DNA of 64,000 nucleotides from Albibacterium bauzanense (GTDB lineage Bacteria > Bacteroidota > Bacteroidia > Sphingobacteriales > Sphingobacteriaceae), in NCBI RefSeq assembly GCF_004339765.1, contig NZ_SMGO01000001.1, positions 62,001 through 126,000 of the forward strand, read 5' to 3'. A program made the translations under genes and the position numbers. Below, in pieces: positions 25,133 to 34,057 of the stretch. The notes beneath the pieces are model-generated. The model made no database searches. It had not been told where the DNA came from and was given only the letters and a program-made list of their open reading frames with translations. Within the stretch, counting starts at the first letter, position 1. Each line of letters begins with the position of its first letter.

Positions 25133-25978
25133 TTACTTTAGTGTATATTCTCCCCATAGATCAGTGGTGCTTTGGGTATATAAAACATTTGGATCTGATG
25201 TGCCGACGAAAATTGGTGCTGGCATTTCATTAGGTGGTAACACAGAGTTTTGATCACTTAATTTAATATTGTAACTGAAAGGTTGATTCTGCTCGGATAG
25301 CATTAAGTATTTTAGTGGTATAGCCAGTTCGTAGGTGAAAGCCAGTTTATAATCGAATGCCGCGGCTACTTGAATTCCTAAAAGGTTATAGATAGAAACT
25401 GGATTATCAGTAACTTCTGGAATACCTGTTACCTGTATCCCTTTATACTGGAGATTGATTTCATTGTTGGCAATATTCATGAGAGAATCGATTTGTTTTT
25501 TGTATTGCACAGTATCAACATTATATTCTAAATAGGTATTCCATAAGGCATCACCGATTAGATCTGATTGTGGTTGCATACCTTTTTGTACTGGCTTGAC
25601 TTTTATAGGATATAGGATAGCTATATTATTAATATCCTTAGCTTTTTCGTTATTGTTTTTTTGGGTAGAGAGGCTCGTGGTAAAGGTTATACCTCCGCTG
25701 GTTATTTTAGTCACAGCATAATAATCATCCGTATGTATGGTTAAGTAAAGTTTTTCATTATCATTGGAAACTGTATAGAAGATTCGATTAATCGGATTGT
25801 AGGCTTGAAGCCCATTGTTCCACTCGTTTAGTTTGCCATCTATTTTGATATTTGATGGCGCATGAACACTGGATTCTTGTACTTTAGGAAGGTTTTGTGC
25901 ATTTGTAGCCTCTAGTATTAAAAAGAAGGATAATGAAGAAAGCATAATTGCTATTAGCTTGAATTTATATCTTTTCAT
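25133..25978 (-). CDS. Secreted CBM9/DOMON-like domain protein
   Basis: Protein of 281 aa, signal peptide to about residue 27 (LEATNAQ), then one domain of the CBM9-like beta-sandwich type recognised by APSNIKIDGKLNEW, NRIFYTVSNDNEKLYLTI and the closing YELAIPLKYL plus FSYNIKLSDQ. Characterised CBM9-like domains bind carbohydrate or act as accessory domains of secreted enzymes; ligand here unknown. It is the intact paralogue of the protein encoded next (24289-25113), with which it shares the first roughly 195 residues, so the pair arose by tandem duplication. Spacing of 19 bases to the next gene and 29 to the previous barrel gene indicates one operon. Confidence 0.72.
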   Translation of the reverse strand: MKRYKFKLIAIMLSSLSFFLILEATNAQNLPKVQESSVHAPSNIKIDGKLNEWNNGLQAYNPINRIFYTVSNDNEKLYLTIHTDDYYAVTKITSGGITFTTSLSTQKNNNEKAKDINNIAILYPIKVKPVQKGMQPQSDLIGDALWNTYLEYNVDTVQYKKQIDSLMNIANNEINLQYKGIQVTGIPEVTDNPVSIYNLLGIQVAAAFDYKLAFTYELAIPLKYLMLSEQNQPFSYNIKLSDQNSVLPPNEMPAPIFVGTSDPNVLYTQSTTDLWGEYTLK

Positions 25979-26007
25979 AGTTGAATGATTTTTAATGTTG
26001 CAGCTAT

Positions 26008-28782
26008 CTATTGTCTAATAAAGCTTCCATCACCTCGACGAGGGAGAGGTTGTCCGTTTTGTTGAGGCGTACCGCTCCACTTTTGTAAATTCATGCCGAA
26101 TGTTATCATAAAATACCTGCTTAATGTATTAGTTTGCGTGTCGATAATGGAGTTTTCAGTTATAATACGATTGATAAAATTGTTTTGATTGAATATATCA
26201 AAGGCTTCTAGACGTAAAGTCGCGCCTATTTTATTTGAGAATCGTTTTTCTAAATAGGTGTTTAAAACAAAAGGGTTTTTTGTAATATTCGTACCGATAC
26301 CACTTCGGTAATTTTTGCTGGCATAATAACCGAAGTGAAACCCTTTTGGGAGATAGATGTTGCCATCTATATTAAACGCAAAGGTTTGTGTGTTAATGTC
26401 TGAAGATGAGGGGATAGAGTTAGTTGATTTTATGACATCATAAGAAAGATAAGGGTTGATTTCTAACCAGTCTGTTGGTTGCATTCTGGGCCCGAATCTT
26501 TCAATATATCTCCATATCGATGTTGTGTTTTTGAGATTATTACTCATTGAGATTGAATGCATATTACTGATAAGACCATCTAACGCGAAGTAGTATTTTC
26601 GAGAAGAAAATTGTTTGGATAAGCTATAGTTGGCATTGAATGAATAATCTCCATCGAGGTTTAAGAAATGGGTCTCATACTTTAGGCTGTTATATGCATC
26701 CTCAATTAATAACAGATTTCTTACTACTTGATCATTTATGAATGTGGTGTTTAACCTGACCGAATAGGCAAACTGAGAATTGGCTATATAACGATTGTAG
26801 TTTGCATTAATAGTGTGTGTAAAAGAAGGCTTTAAGTCAGGATTCCCTATTATTGAGTTTTGTGGATTAGATACATCTCTAACTGGTTGTAGCTGATTGA
26901 AATTGGGTTCGATTGGGCTGCCAGAGTAGTTAATTTGAAATAAATGTTGATTTGACCATTGGTATTGAAATCTTGCAATCGGGATCAAATTGAAGTTCGT
27001 TTTATGGGTGCTATGATTTGCTCCAGTTCCCTCCAAAACTGTGGGAATAGCATTTACTCCTAGTGAGAAATTATATTTTCTTTCAGTGAATAAATAATTG
27101 AGTGCTAACCTGGTTTCAATGAAAGAATAGTTATAGCTGTTGCTTAAGGAATCAATAGGATTGGAAATGTTGCCAGAAATAATATCACTTGTGATTTTGC
27201 TATTATCGTAGGAACGGTAATTGATTTGTCCGTTAAACTGTAATTTAGATTTAGTACTTAGTGGCTCAGAATAGGTTGTACTGGCTCGGTAATTATTAAT
27301 CTGGTTTTCGTTGTTGATTTGTTGATGAATTAATGAATCTTTTAAGATGAGGTCTGAATCGTTCTCAAAATAGGTGACTCTTGTATTTTGTTCTGTATCG
27401 TTATTTTGATTGGAGATGTCACTGCTTAGTTGCACCGTAAAGTTCCTGCCAAGTTTATTGAAAATGTGCTGATAAAATAGGACTCCTCCAATATCTGGAA
27501 CGGTTGAATTGTTTTTATTTAACCCATATTGATTTTGATGAATAAGACCGGACTGCATACTGGATAGATTATTATCTGACGAGCTCGTATGATAGGTCAG
27601 TTTAGGGCTTATACGTAAAAAGTTTGCTTTATTAATTTCATATTCGAACAAGGAAGTGAAACTATGGATCTTGTTATTTATATTTTGGTTTTCTTCGTTT
27701 TTGGAAAATGTAGTGCCTAATGTGCTGAATTGTTGTAAATCGGTTTTATTAATTGAATTTATTTGAGAGTTATTATATGAGTAACTTAGGTTTATGTATA
27801 TCTTTTCATTTAATGTGTTGCTGTAGCTAAAAGTAGGGTTGAGGGTTTGAGTTGTTCCACCGCTGTTGGCGAGGTTCATTGCATTGTTGGAAATTGGCTT
27901 GTTGGAATTAAATTCTGGGTTTGCAATACCATTTACAGTGTTTGACAGGTTTGCATTTAGTCCGATGGTTTCGTTGGCATTTATGCGAGTGCCAAAAAGT
28001 TGACCCTCATATCGCTCATTGTTTCCTGCCCCTGTATTAATGCGGGCCATATTTCCAATCGACCTGTCTACTTTTGTGGTAAGGTTAAGGATTTTTTTAG
28101 GTTCACCCTCTTTAATTCCAGTTCTGGCTACCTGATCACCATAATCATTGACGATTTGAACTTTTTCAACAATTTCGGCAGGGAGGTTTTTAATTGTCGA
28201 AGAGACATCTCCGCCGAGGAAGTCTCTTCCATTGAGTCTGGCTTTCGTAATTAACTCGCCTTGATGAGTTAAAGTACCATCTCTGCTCACTTGCATTCCC
28301 TCCATTTTTTTGAGAAGTTCATCAACAGTAGCAAACTCTCTAACTTGATAGCCGGAAGCACGATATTCGATTGTGTCGGTTTTATAAGTGATATTGGGTG
28401 TTCCATCAATGGTTACTTGTGCGAGCATTCTACTATCAGGCACCAGCATAACAGGATCTAAGATGATTTTGGATGCTCTGTCATCGTTTAATAGATGATA
28501 GGTAATTGGCTTGTAACCTAAACTGTTAACAGTAAGATAAAAGGTGGCTGATTTGACTCCTTTAAATACAAATATTCCATCCTCGTTGGTACTGGTAGAA
28601 AGGGAATCTGTATTATATTTTAAGATTAAGGTTGCTCCAGGAACAGAGTTTCTGGCTGAATCTAATACGATTCCACTAACTTCCCAAGATGTTATGAGCG
28701 GATTAAGACTCGCCGCTTGAGGTATTTGGGCAATTAATTTATCAACGCTTGTAGCAAAAAGTAATAGAAATACCCACCTCAT
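26008..28782 (-). CDS. TonB-dependent-receptor-like outer-membrane barrel (II)
   Basis: Outer-membrane protein of 924 aa, first gene of the operon. It has a weak signal peptide (RWVFLLLFATSVDKLIAQ), a regulatory-like domain (WEVSGIVLDSARNSVPGATL), a plug-like segment (ATVDELLKKMEGMQVSRDG and ARLNGRDFLGGDV) and a barrel with SIIGNPDLKPSFTHTINAN. The C-terminus ends in a polar Gly/Pro/Arg tail (QPLPRRGDGSFIRQ) instead of the usual terminal aromatic strand, so an extension follows the last strand. Paralogue of the barrel at 21491-24262. No strong TAnnTTTG promoter was seen in the 195 bases upstream. Function unknown; probably uptake or export of a substrate bound by the CBM9-like proteins. Confidence 0.83.
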   Translation of the reverse strand: MRWVFLLLFATSVDKLIAQIPQAASLNPLITSWEVSGIVLDSARNSVPGATLILKYNTDSLSTSTNEDGIFVFKGVKSATFYLTVNSLGYKPITYHLLNDDRASKIILDPVMLVPDSRMLAQVTIDGTPNITYKTDTIEYRASGYQVREFATVDELLKKMEGMQVSRDGTLTHQGELITKARLNGRDFLGGDVSSTIKNLPAEIVEKVQIVNDYGDQVARTGIKEGEPKKILNLTTKVDRSIGNMARINTGAGNNERYEGQLFGTRINANETIGLNANLSNTVNGIANPEFNSNKPISNNAMNLANSGGTTQTLNPTFSYSNTLNEKIYINLSYSYNNSQINSINKTDLQQFSTLGTTFSKNEENQNINNKIHSFTSLFEYEINKANFLRISPKLTYHTSSSDNNLSSMQSGLIHQNQYGLNKNNSTVPDIGGVLFYQHIFNKLGRNFTVQLSSDISNQNNDTEQNTRVTYFENDSDLILKDSLIHQQINNENQINNYRASTTYSEPLSTKSKLQFNGQINYRSYDNSKITSDIISGNISNPIDSLSNSYNYSFIETRLALNYLFTERKYNFSLGVNAIPTVLEGTGANHSTHKTNFNLIPIARFQYQWSNQHLFQINYSGSPIEPNFNQLQPVRDVSNPQNSIIGNPDLKPSFTHTINANYNRYIANSQFAYSVRLNTTFINDQVVRNLLLIEDAYNSLKYETHFLNLDGDYSFNANYSLSKQFSSRKYYFALDGLISNMHSISMSNNLKNTTSIWRYIERFGPRMQPTDWLEINPYLSYDVIKSTNSIPSSSDINTQTFAFNIDGNIYLPKGFHFGYYASKNYRSGIGTNITKNPFVLNTYLEKRFSNKIGATLRLEAFDIFNQNNFINRIITENSIIDTQTNTLSRYFMITFGMNLQKWSGTPQQNGQPLPRRGDGSFIRQ

Positions 28783-28977
28783 TCCTTATAGTTTGGCAAT
28801 GGTGATTCAATCGCTTACTCCACATCCAGGCCATTATTTGCCAGGTATTATAATAAAAGACTATTTACAACAGGTTAATGTATGTTAATTGGTAAAAGAA
28901 TAGATTGCTTATACCAAGCTAGCCAGTATAATTGGCAATTCAAAATATAGTAAGATGATCTACGTCTTAATAGTCAT

Positions 28978-30537
28978 TTACTCAGTTGTGTGTCCAATAT
29001 TTTTGTCAGCCCATTTTAAAAACCATTTCATGTTAGCTTGATCTTGATGTCCTTGGTCATGTTGGCGCCAGGCAAGTTGTCCATCAAGCATAGGCGTGTT
29101 CACCGGTGGCATCTTTTCTGTTTTGTAATCGTTAGATACGCCCAGGTCTTTTACTCCTAATAGTTTAAACACAGGTCCGGCAGCAATGGCCGCCATATAA
29201 GTGCCTTGATGATCAAGCCATTTGGCATCGCCCATTTCTGGAATACCATAACTGATAAATACGAGCCTAGGTGCGCACATCGCAATAAGTTGATGAGTAT
29301 CAACCGGTATATCACCTGCATTTTTACTGCCAAACGTTGCATCTGACGCACCATATTTCATGAAATTACCGGCCATCCAATAATAAAACCCACCTGTTAA
29401 ACTTTCAACGGCTTCTCCCCAGTTGCGTCGATGTAATGTAGTGCCTCCTTTACCTGAAGAACCTATTAGTCCCATTGAAAATCTATCATCATAAGCCATG
29501 GTAACTAAGGCTGCTTTACCATAACGGGAAACTCCTTCAATACCTACATGTTTAGCATCGACAGCTGGTTCTGATTTAATGAGATAATTTAGGGCTTCGC
29601 TGGCTCCCCAAGCCCATGCACGCAAAGCACCCCAATCATCTGGTTTACGTGCTTGTCCTTTATTGACCAACCCGATGATGCCTCGTGTCAAACCTGCCCC
29701 GTTATCTGCTTGTATGCTTGAAGGATTTATCATAATATATCCCCAGCCATTCGCAATGAGCTGTTCGGTTGAAGGAGGATCATTATTTACTCCTGGTACA
29801 CCAGGAATATCCGGGGTAGGCGGTTTAGGTGGAGGTTGTGGACCAAATCTATTGGCTTGTGGTGCTGCGGGAATTGGCTGATAAGCAGGATATTGATCTA
29901 ATGCTGCTTTTACTGCTGGGTCACTATCTGCTAATAATTTTCTTAATGCAGTGTTAATGGTTTCTAGAGATGCTGGGTCAGGTTGTGCGGGCGCTGGTAA
30001 ACGTGCGGGACCAAACATCATTAAAACAGGGACGGGACCTTTTGCATTGGCAGGAACAACTAATACCATGTCGATATTTACATCTATAAGTGGATAGGAA
30101 GAATTATCTACATGACCGATAATATGTTTAGCAATAACCGGTATGCGGTTTATCATTTCCTTATCAGTAACTTTTACTGTCCATGTAACTTTAGGTATAT
30201 TATTTGGTAAACGACCATATACTTCCCGATCCATTTCTTCTACAATTTCAGGCCTGCGTTCATTCCACCACATAGCAGGTGTTGTTACTTTTTTGCCATT
30301 CTTAAGGGTAAGAACTTCAGGAAGATTTGGATAGGGATTGGCTAAAGATTCATCATAATTAGCGTGATTAGGTGCTTTTTCATCACCACTCGGGCCTGGA
30401 CGTAATGCCTTTATGCCTAATTGATCCATCATATTTTGATGGCCCTGTTCTGCTGTAAAAGTTACTAATGGCGGATAATTATTTTGTGCAATGGCGCTTG
30501 CTGATACAAATAACAAGAGACTTAAAATACTTTTCAT
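28978..30537 (-). CDS. Glucuronoyl-esterase-like (CE15-type) alpha/beta hydrolase
   Basis: Secreted alpha/beta hydrolase of 519 aa with signal peptide (SILSLLLFVSASAIAQ). The nucleophile motif GVEGVSRYGKAAL (Ser about 337) corresponds to the G-x-S-R-x-G-K site of family CE15 4-O-methyl-glucuronoyl methylesterases; a downstream Glu (about 375 or 378) and the His in QHDQGH (about 493 or 497) would complete the triad. Known members cut ester links between glucuronoxylan and lignin. Residues about 180-258 form a Pro/Ala-rich insertion (for example PQPPPKPPTPDIPG) not needed for the fold. It lies 26 bases after an O-acetylesterase gene, so the two form a polysaccharide de-esterification pair. No xylanase or SusD gene is adjacent. 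Confidence 0.85.
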   Translation of the reverse strand: MKSILSLLLFVSASAIAQNNYPPLVTFTAEQGHQNMMDQLGIKALRPGPSGDEKAPNHANYDESLANPYPNLPEVLTLKNGKKVTTPAMWWNERRPEIVEEMDREVYGRLPNNIPKVTWTVKVTDKEMINRIPVIAKHIIGHVDNSSYPLIDVNIDMVLVVPANAKGPVPVLMMFGPARLPAPAQPDPASLETINTALRKLLADSDPAVKAALDQYPAYQPIPAAPQANRFGPQPPPKPPTPDIPGVPGVNNDPPSTEQLIANGWGYIMINPSSIQADNGAGLTRGIIGLVNKGQARKPDDWGALRAWAWGASEALNYLIKSEPAVDAKHVGIEGVSRYGKAALVTMAYDDRFSMGLIGSSGKGGTTLHRRNWGEAVESLTGGFYYWMAGNFMKYGASDATFGSKNAGDIPVDTHQLIAMCAPRLVFISYGIPEMGDAKWLDHQGTYMAAIAAGPVFKLLGVKDLGVSNDYKTEKMPPVNTPMLDGQLAWRQHDQGHQDQANMKWFLKWADKNIGHTTE

Positions 30538-30563
30538 CTTCTATTATATAGTTTAGTGAATGA

Positions 30564-32534
30564 TTAATTATCCGTTTCAAATGGTGAAGCCGGCAAGCCT
30601 TCTTTGTTATATAGATTTGCACCTTCAGGGTTGTCTGCCCATGCGTAGCGTACGTACTTTGGATTTTGTATGTCATTGTTCCATACAATTACTTTATCAC
30701 CCTCTATCACTGCTTTTGCCCATACATATCGTTTATCAGTTCCGGCAATAGCAAAGTAATACAGGTCTCCACCACCTTTAACCATCAGGCCGCTACCGAT
30801 GCTGGAAAAAGAGAGGATGATTTTATTACCTTCAATTTTATAGGATTGATATATTGGTCCGGAGTATACTACATCTTTAGCCCCATAAGCAAGATATTCA
30901 GCCCAGAGTGCAAGTCGTTCACCTATATCTTTTTTATTTAATGGGTGGATATCGTTCCATTCACCTGCGTCGATACCGACAGCCATACCGGTATTGGATA
31001 CTGATAGAACTTTTAGCTGACTTTTTCTTAATTGAGCCCAATCACTTTCTGAAGGAGAATAATTTACTTCCATAAAATTTGGTAATTGTGCATATATAAA
31101 TGGTAGGTCTCCTTGTCCCCACTTATTTCTCCAATCAGCAATTAAAGCTGGTAGTAATTTGGCATATTCTTTTGGTCTGCTACCGTTTGTTTCACCCTGA
31201 TACCATAAGAATCCTTTTATTCTATAGTTGATAGCAGGAGCGGCCATTGTGTTATATAAACCTGTTGGTTCATTTTGAGCGACGAATGGTCTGTCTCTAA
31301 TAGTACTGTTGTCAATATCAATTTTAGGTTGTACCTGGCCTACCTGGTAAATCCAGTCGCCACGCAAATCAATACGTTGACCATTTGCATTTAAGGAATA
31401 GTTTTTATCTGGAACAAAGCCACCTTTTCCTGATGTACTGATTACTTTAACAACAATTGTATTTTTGCCTGGCTTTAAAAGACCGGCTGGAACATTGTAT
31501 CGGCGTGGTGGGTACTGATAGGTGATATTACCTACAAATTCTCCATTTACAAAAGTCGAATCAGCATCTATTATGCGCCCTACAAATAATTTAGCAGGTA
31601 CGCCGATCATAGAGGCGGGTACTTCAATTTCTTTGCGGAAATATAAAATACCATTAAGATCTTTTACACCTTGATCTGCCCAATAGCCAGGCAGCCAGAA
31701 TTTATGCCAATTTTCAGGTACATAGCTAGGATCAGTCCATTTGATTGGGCCACTTATTCCTTTATCAGGCTCTGGATTTATTATGTTTTTTGGGGGAGTA
31801 TTGTTTGCCTTCAAATTTTTGAGCATATTACTCATATATGCAGTATCTCTGAAGTTCTTTATTTTATCTGAATATTCCGGAAATTCTTTGAATGCGTCAG
31901 CGCTCATCCAAGCTTCAATGGGTACACCACCAACACTTGAATTAATAATGCCTATTGGTACTTTATACTTTTGATAGAGCATTTTAGCGAAGAAATAAGT
32001 TGTTCCCCCAAATCCTAATATATTATTGCCTACAGCTGGTTTCCATTCTCCAGGAGGCAGGTCTTCAGAAATAGTGCTAACGTTGGCACTGGTAGGTACA
32101 AAGAAATTTCTTATTTGAGGGAAATTATCATTGGCTACTTCATCGGGATACCTTTCTTTTAAACGCTCCATGGGCAATACCATGTTAGATTGTCCGGAGG
32201 CAAACCATACATCGCCAATATAAATATCATTCAAGGTTATTTGATTATTACCCTGAAGAACCATCTTATATGGACCTCCAGCTTTCATTGCAGGGAGTTC
32301 TAATAACCACTTTCCATTAGCATCCGTAACTGTTTTTCCTTTTTTGCCATTAAAGTTTACACTTATTTTTTCTTTAGGTGACGCCCATCCCCATATTTTT
32401 AGTTTAATATCTCGCTGTAATACCATATGATCACTTATCAGTTGTGGTAATTTAATATCAGCAAAAGCAGAGGAAGTAGAAAAGATGAGAATGAGGCTAA
32501 ATAGCCTTAAAAGGAGTTTAATATTAGTTTTCAA
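30564..32534 (-). CDS. Sialate/xylan O-acetylesterase family protein (SGNH hydrolase)
   Basis: Secreted carbohydrate esterase of 656 aa. Signal peptide to about residue 25 (SSAFAD), a beta-sandwich start (LPQLISDHMVLQRD) as in 9-O-acetylesterase-like proteins, then the SGNH catalytic part: GDVWFASGQSNM with nucleophile Ser (about 115), GGVPIEAW, and later FLWYQGETNG and a DxxH near the end (GEWNDIHP, Asp/His about 528-531). A jelly-roll domain is inserted at about 270-385 (WHKFWLPGYWADQGVKDL). It removes acetyl groups from sugars; the partner glucuronoyl esterase suggests acetylated glucuronoxylan rather than sialic acid, an inference from context. First gene of a two-gene operon. Confidence 0.87.
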   Translation of the reverse strand: MKTNIKLLLRLFSLILIFSTSSAFADIKLPQLISDHMVLQRDIKLKIWGWASPKEKISVNFNGKKGKTVTDANGKWLLELPAMKAGGPYKMVLQGNNQITLNDIYIGDVWFASGQSNMVLPMERLKERYPDEVANDNFPQIRNFFVPTSANVSTISEDLPPGEWKPAVGNNILGFGGTTYFFAKMLYQKYKVPIGIINSSVGGVPIEAWMSADAFKEFPEYSDKIKNFRDTAYMSNMLKNLKANNTPPKNIINPEPDKGISGPIKWTDPSYVPENWHKFWLPGYWADQGVKDLNGILYFRKEIEVPASMIGVPAKLFVGRIIDADSTFVNGEFVGNITYQYPPRRYNVPAGLLKPGKNTIVVKVISTSGKGGFVPDKNYSLNANGQRIDLRGDWIYQVGQVQPKIDIDNSTIRDRPFVAQNEPTGLYNTMAAPAINYRIKGFLWYQGETNGSRPKEYAKLLPALIADWRNKWGQGDLPFIYAQLPNFMEVNYSPSESDWAQLRKSQLKVLSVSNTGMAVGIDAGEWNDIHPLNKKDIGERLALWAEYLAYGAKDVVYSGPIYQSYKIEGNKIILSFSSIGSGLMVKGGGDLYYFAIAGTDKRYVWAKAVIEGDKVIVWNNDIQNPKYVRYAWADNPEGANLYNKEGLPASPFETDN

Positions 32535-32591
32535 TATGTAAGGTTTTGGTTACAGAGCTAAGATAAGAATTAATTTCTATCAAAATAAGAA

Positions 32592-33926
32592 TTAGTTCCT
32601 ATCAAATAATAACCGCCTTCCGCTAACACTTTCAATAATTTCACCATTTTCATATACAAGGTTTCCTGAAACAATGGTATGAGTAATGGATGATTGGAAA
32701 GTGTGATCTTCAAATGGTGACCACTGACATTTAGATAGAATATTAGATTTGCTTACAGTATAGGGTTTGTTTAGGTCTACTAAAACAAGATCGGCCCAAT
32801 AGCCTTCTTTGATGAATCCACGTCTCTCTACTTGAAAGCAAAGTGCTGTATTGTGAGCAGTTTTTTGTACGATTTGCTCTAGGGTCATTTTTTCTTGATG
32901 GTAGAAATCGAGCAAAGCTTGTAAAGCGTGTTGAACCAATGGACCACCTGAAGGAGCTTGTGAATAAGGTTTGGACTTTTCTTCAATGGTGTGTGGGGCA
33001 TGGTCTGTAGCAATTACATCAATTGTTCCATTTAGCACAGCCTGAAAGATAGCGTCACGATCATGGGCTGTTTTAATAGCAGGGTTCCATTTGATGAAAT
33101 TGCCTTTTTCTGCATAGTTTTTATCTGAAAACCAGAGATGATGGATACAGGCCTCAGCAGTAATTTTCTTTTCTATCAGAGGAATATCATTTTGGAATAA
33201 ACTAAGTTCGTCTGCTGTAGATATATGGAGTATATGTAAACGCGTTCCATGTTTTTTAGCCAATGCTGTGGCTGATGAAGAGGAGATATAGCATGCTTCT
33301 GCAGAGCGAATTAATGGATGCATTTCAATAGTTAGTTCATTATATTCGCTTTGATATCTTGCAAGGTTCATTTTAATGGTTTCCTCGTCTTCGCAGTGGG
33401 TAGCAATTAACATAGGAACTTGTGAAAATATTCCTTCTAAGGTATTTTCATCATCCACCAGCATGTTGCCAGTAGAGGAGCCCATAAAGACTTTTACACC
33501 ACAAACAGTTTTCGGATTAGTGCGTAGAACTTGTTCGATATTATCATTTGAGGCACCCATATAGAAAGAATAGTTCGCTATGGATTTTGTAGCAGCAATT
33601 TGATATTTATCTTCTAGAAGTTCTTGAGTCAAAGCATTGGGAACGGTATTGGGCATTTCCATGAAACTGGTTGTTCCCCCAGCAACGGCAGCCCGACTTT
33701 CGTGCCATATATCAGCTTTATGAGTTAAACCGGGCTCACGAAAATGAACTTGATCATCTATTAATCCAGGTAGTAAATGCAAACCTTCGGCGTTTATGAT
33801 ACGATCGCTTGGAGAATTTATATAGCTATCGATTTTTTCAATAATTCCTTTATGTATTAAAATATCGGCTACTTTTTGCTTGCCTTCGTTTACAATGGTT
33901 GCATTTTTTATTAGGATTCTGGACAT
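32592..33926 (-). CDS. pyrC: Dihydroorotase
   Basis: Zinc amidohydrolase of the cyclic amidohydrolase (type I dihydroorotase/allantoinase-like) family, about 444 aa from ATG 33926; it closes carbamoyl aspartate to dihydroorotate in pyrimidine synthesis. Seen: LHLLPGLIDDQVHFREPG (first metal site, with DxHxR written DQVHFR), GGTTSFMEMPNT, ATHCEDE, HILHIST and IDVIATDHAPHT for the remaining ligands. DxH replaced by QVH at the first site is common in the Bacteroidota group. A longer frame to 33953 exists, but the promoter element at 33956-33963 would put transcription start almost on it, so the internal ATG is used. The 32.5-32.6 kb spacer separates it from the esterase pair. Confidence 0.9.
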   Translation of the reverse strand: MSRILIKNATIVNEGKQKVADILIHKGIIEKIDSYINSPSDRIINAEGLHLLPGLIDDQVHFREPGLTHKADIWHESRAAVAGGTTSFMEMPNTVPNALTQELLEDKYQIAATKSIANYSFYMGASNDNIEQVLRTNPKTVCGVKVFMGSSTGNMLVDDENTLEGIFSQVPMLIATHCEDEETIKMNLARYQSEYNELTIEMHPLIRSAEACYISSSSATALAKKHGTRLHILHISTADELSLFQNDIPLIEKKITAEACIHHLWFSDKNYAEKGNFIKWNPAIKTAHDRDAIFQAVLNGTIDVIATDHAPHTIEEKSKPYSQAPSGGPLVQHALQALLDFYHQEKMTLEQIVQKTAHNTALCFQVERRGFIKEGYWADLVLVDLNKPYTVSKSNILSKCQWSPFEDHTFQSSITHTIVSGNLVYENGEIIESVSGRRLLFDRN

Positions 33927-33955
33927 GTTTTTTGATTTGATCAAGAAATTCAATT

Positions 33956-33963
33956 CAAAAATA
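33956..33963 (-). promoter_or_regulatory. pyrC: -7 promoter element of the dihydroorotase gene
   Basis: TATTTTTG on the minus strand, a TAnnTTTG match; predicts a leader of about 26 nt to the ATG at 33926. Confidence 0.45.
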
Positions 33964-34023
33964 ACGATTTGCAGTCGTTATGGCTAATTAACATCATTTA
34001 AACGTTAAAGTTTTTGAATGGAA

Positions 34024-34052
34024 TTGCTATTAAAGGCTTTTATCTATCTTTG
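34024..34052 (+). promoter_or_regulatory. Promoter of the DEAD-box helicase gene, ending five bases before the ATG
   Basis: TTG at 34024-34026, 18-base spacer, TATCTTTG at 34045-34052: full consensus. The ATG begins at 34058, so transcription should start within about 0-4 bases of the start codon. Confidence 0.65.
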
Positions 34053-34057
34053 CAGCT

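Noticed and set aside
32592-33926. Allantoinase rather than dihydroorotase
   Set aside because: Motifs and lack of purine-degradation neighbours favour dihydroorotase, although the two families are close.
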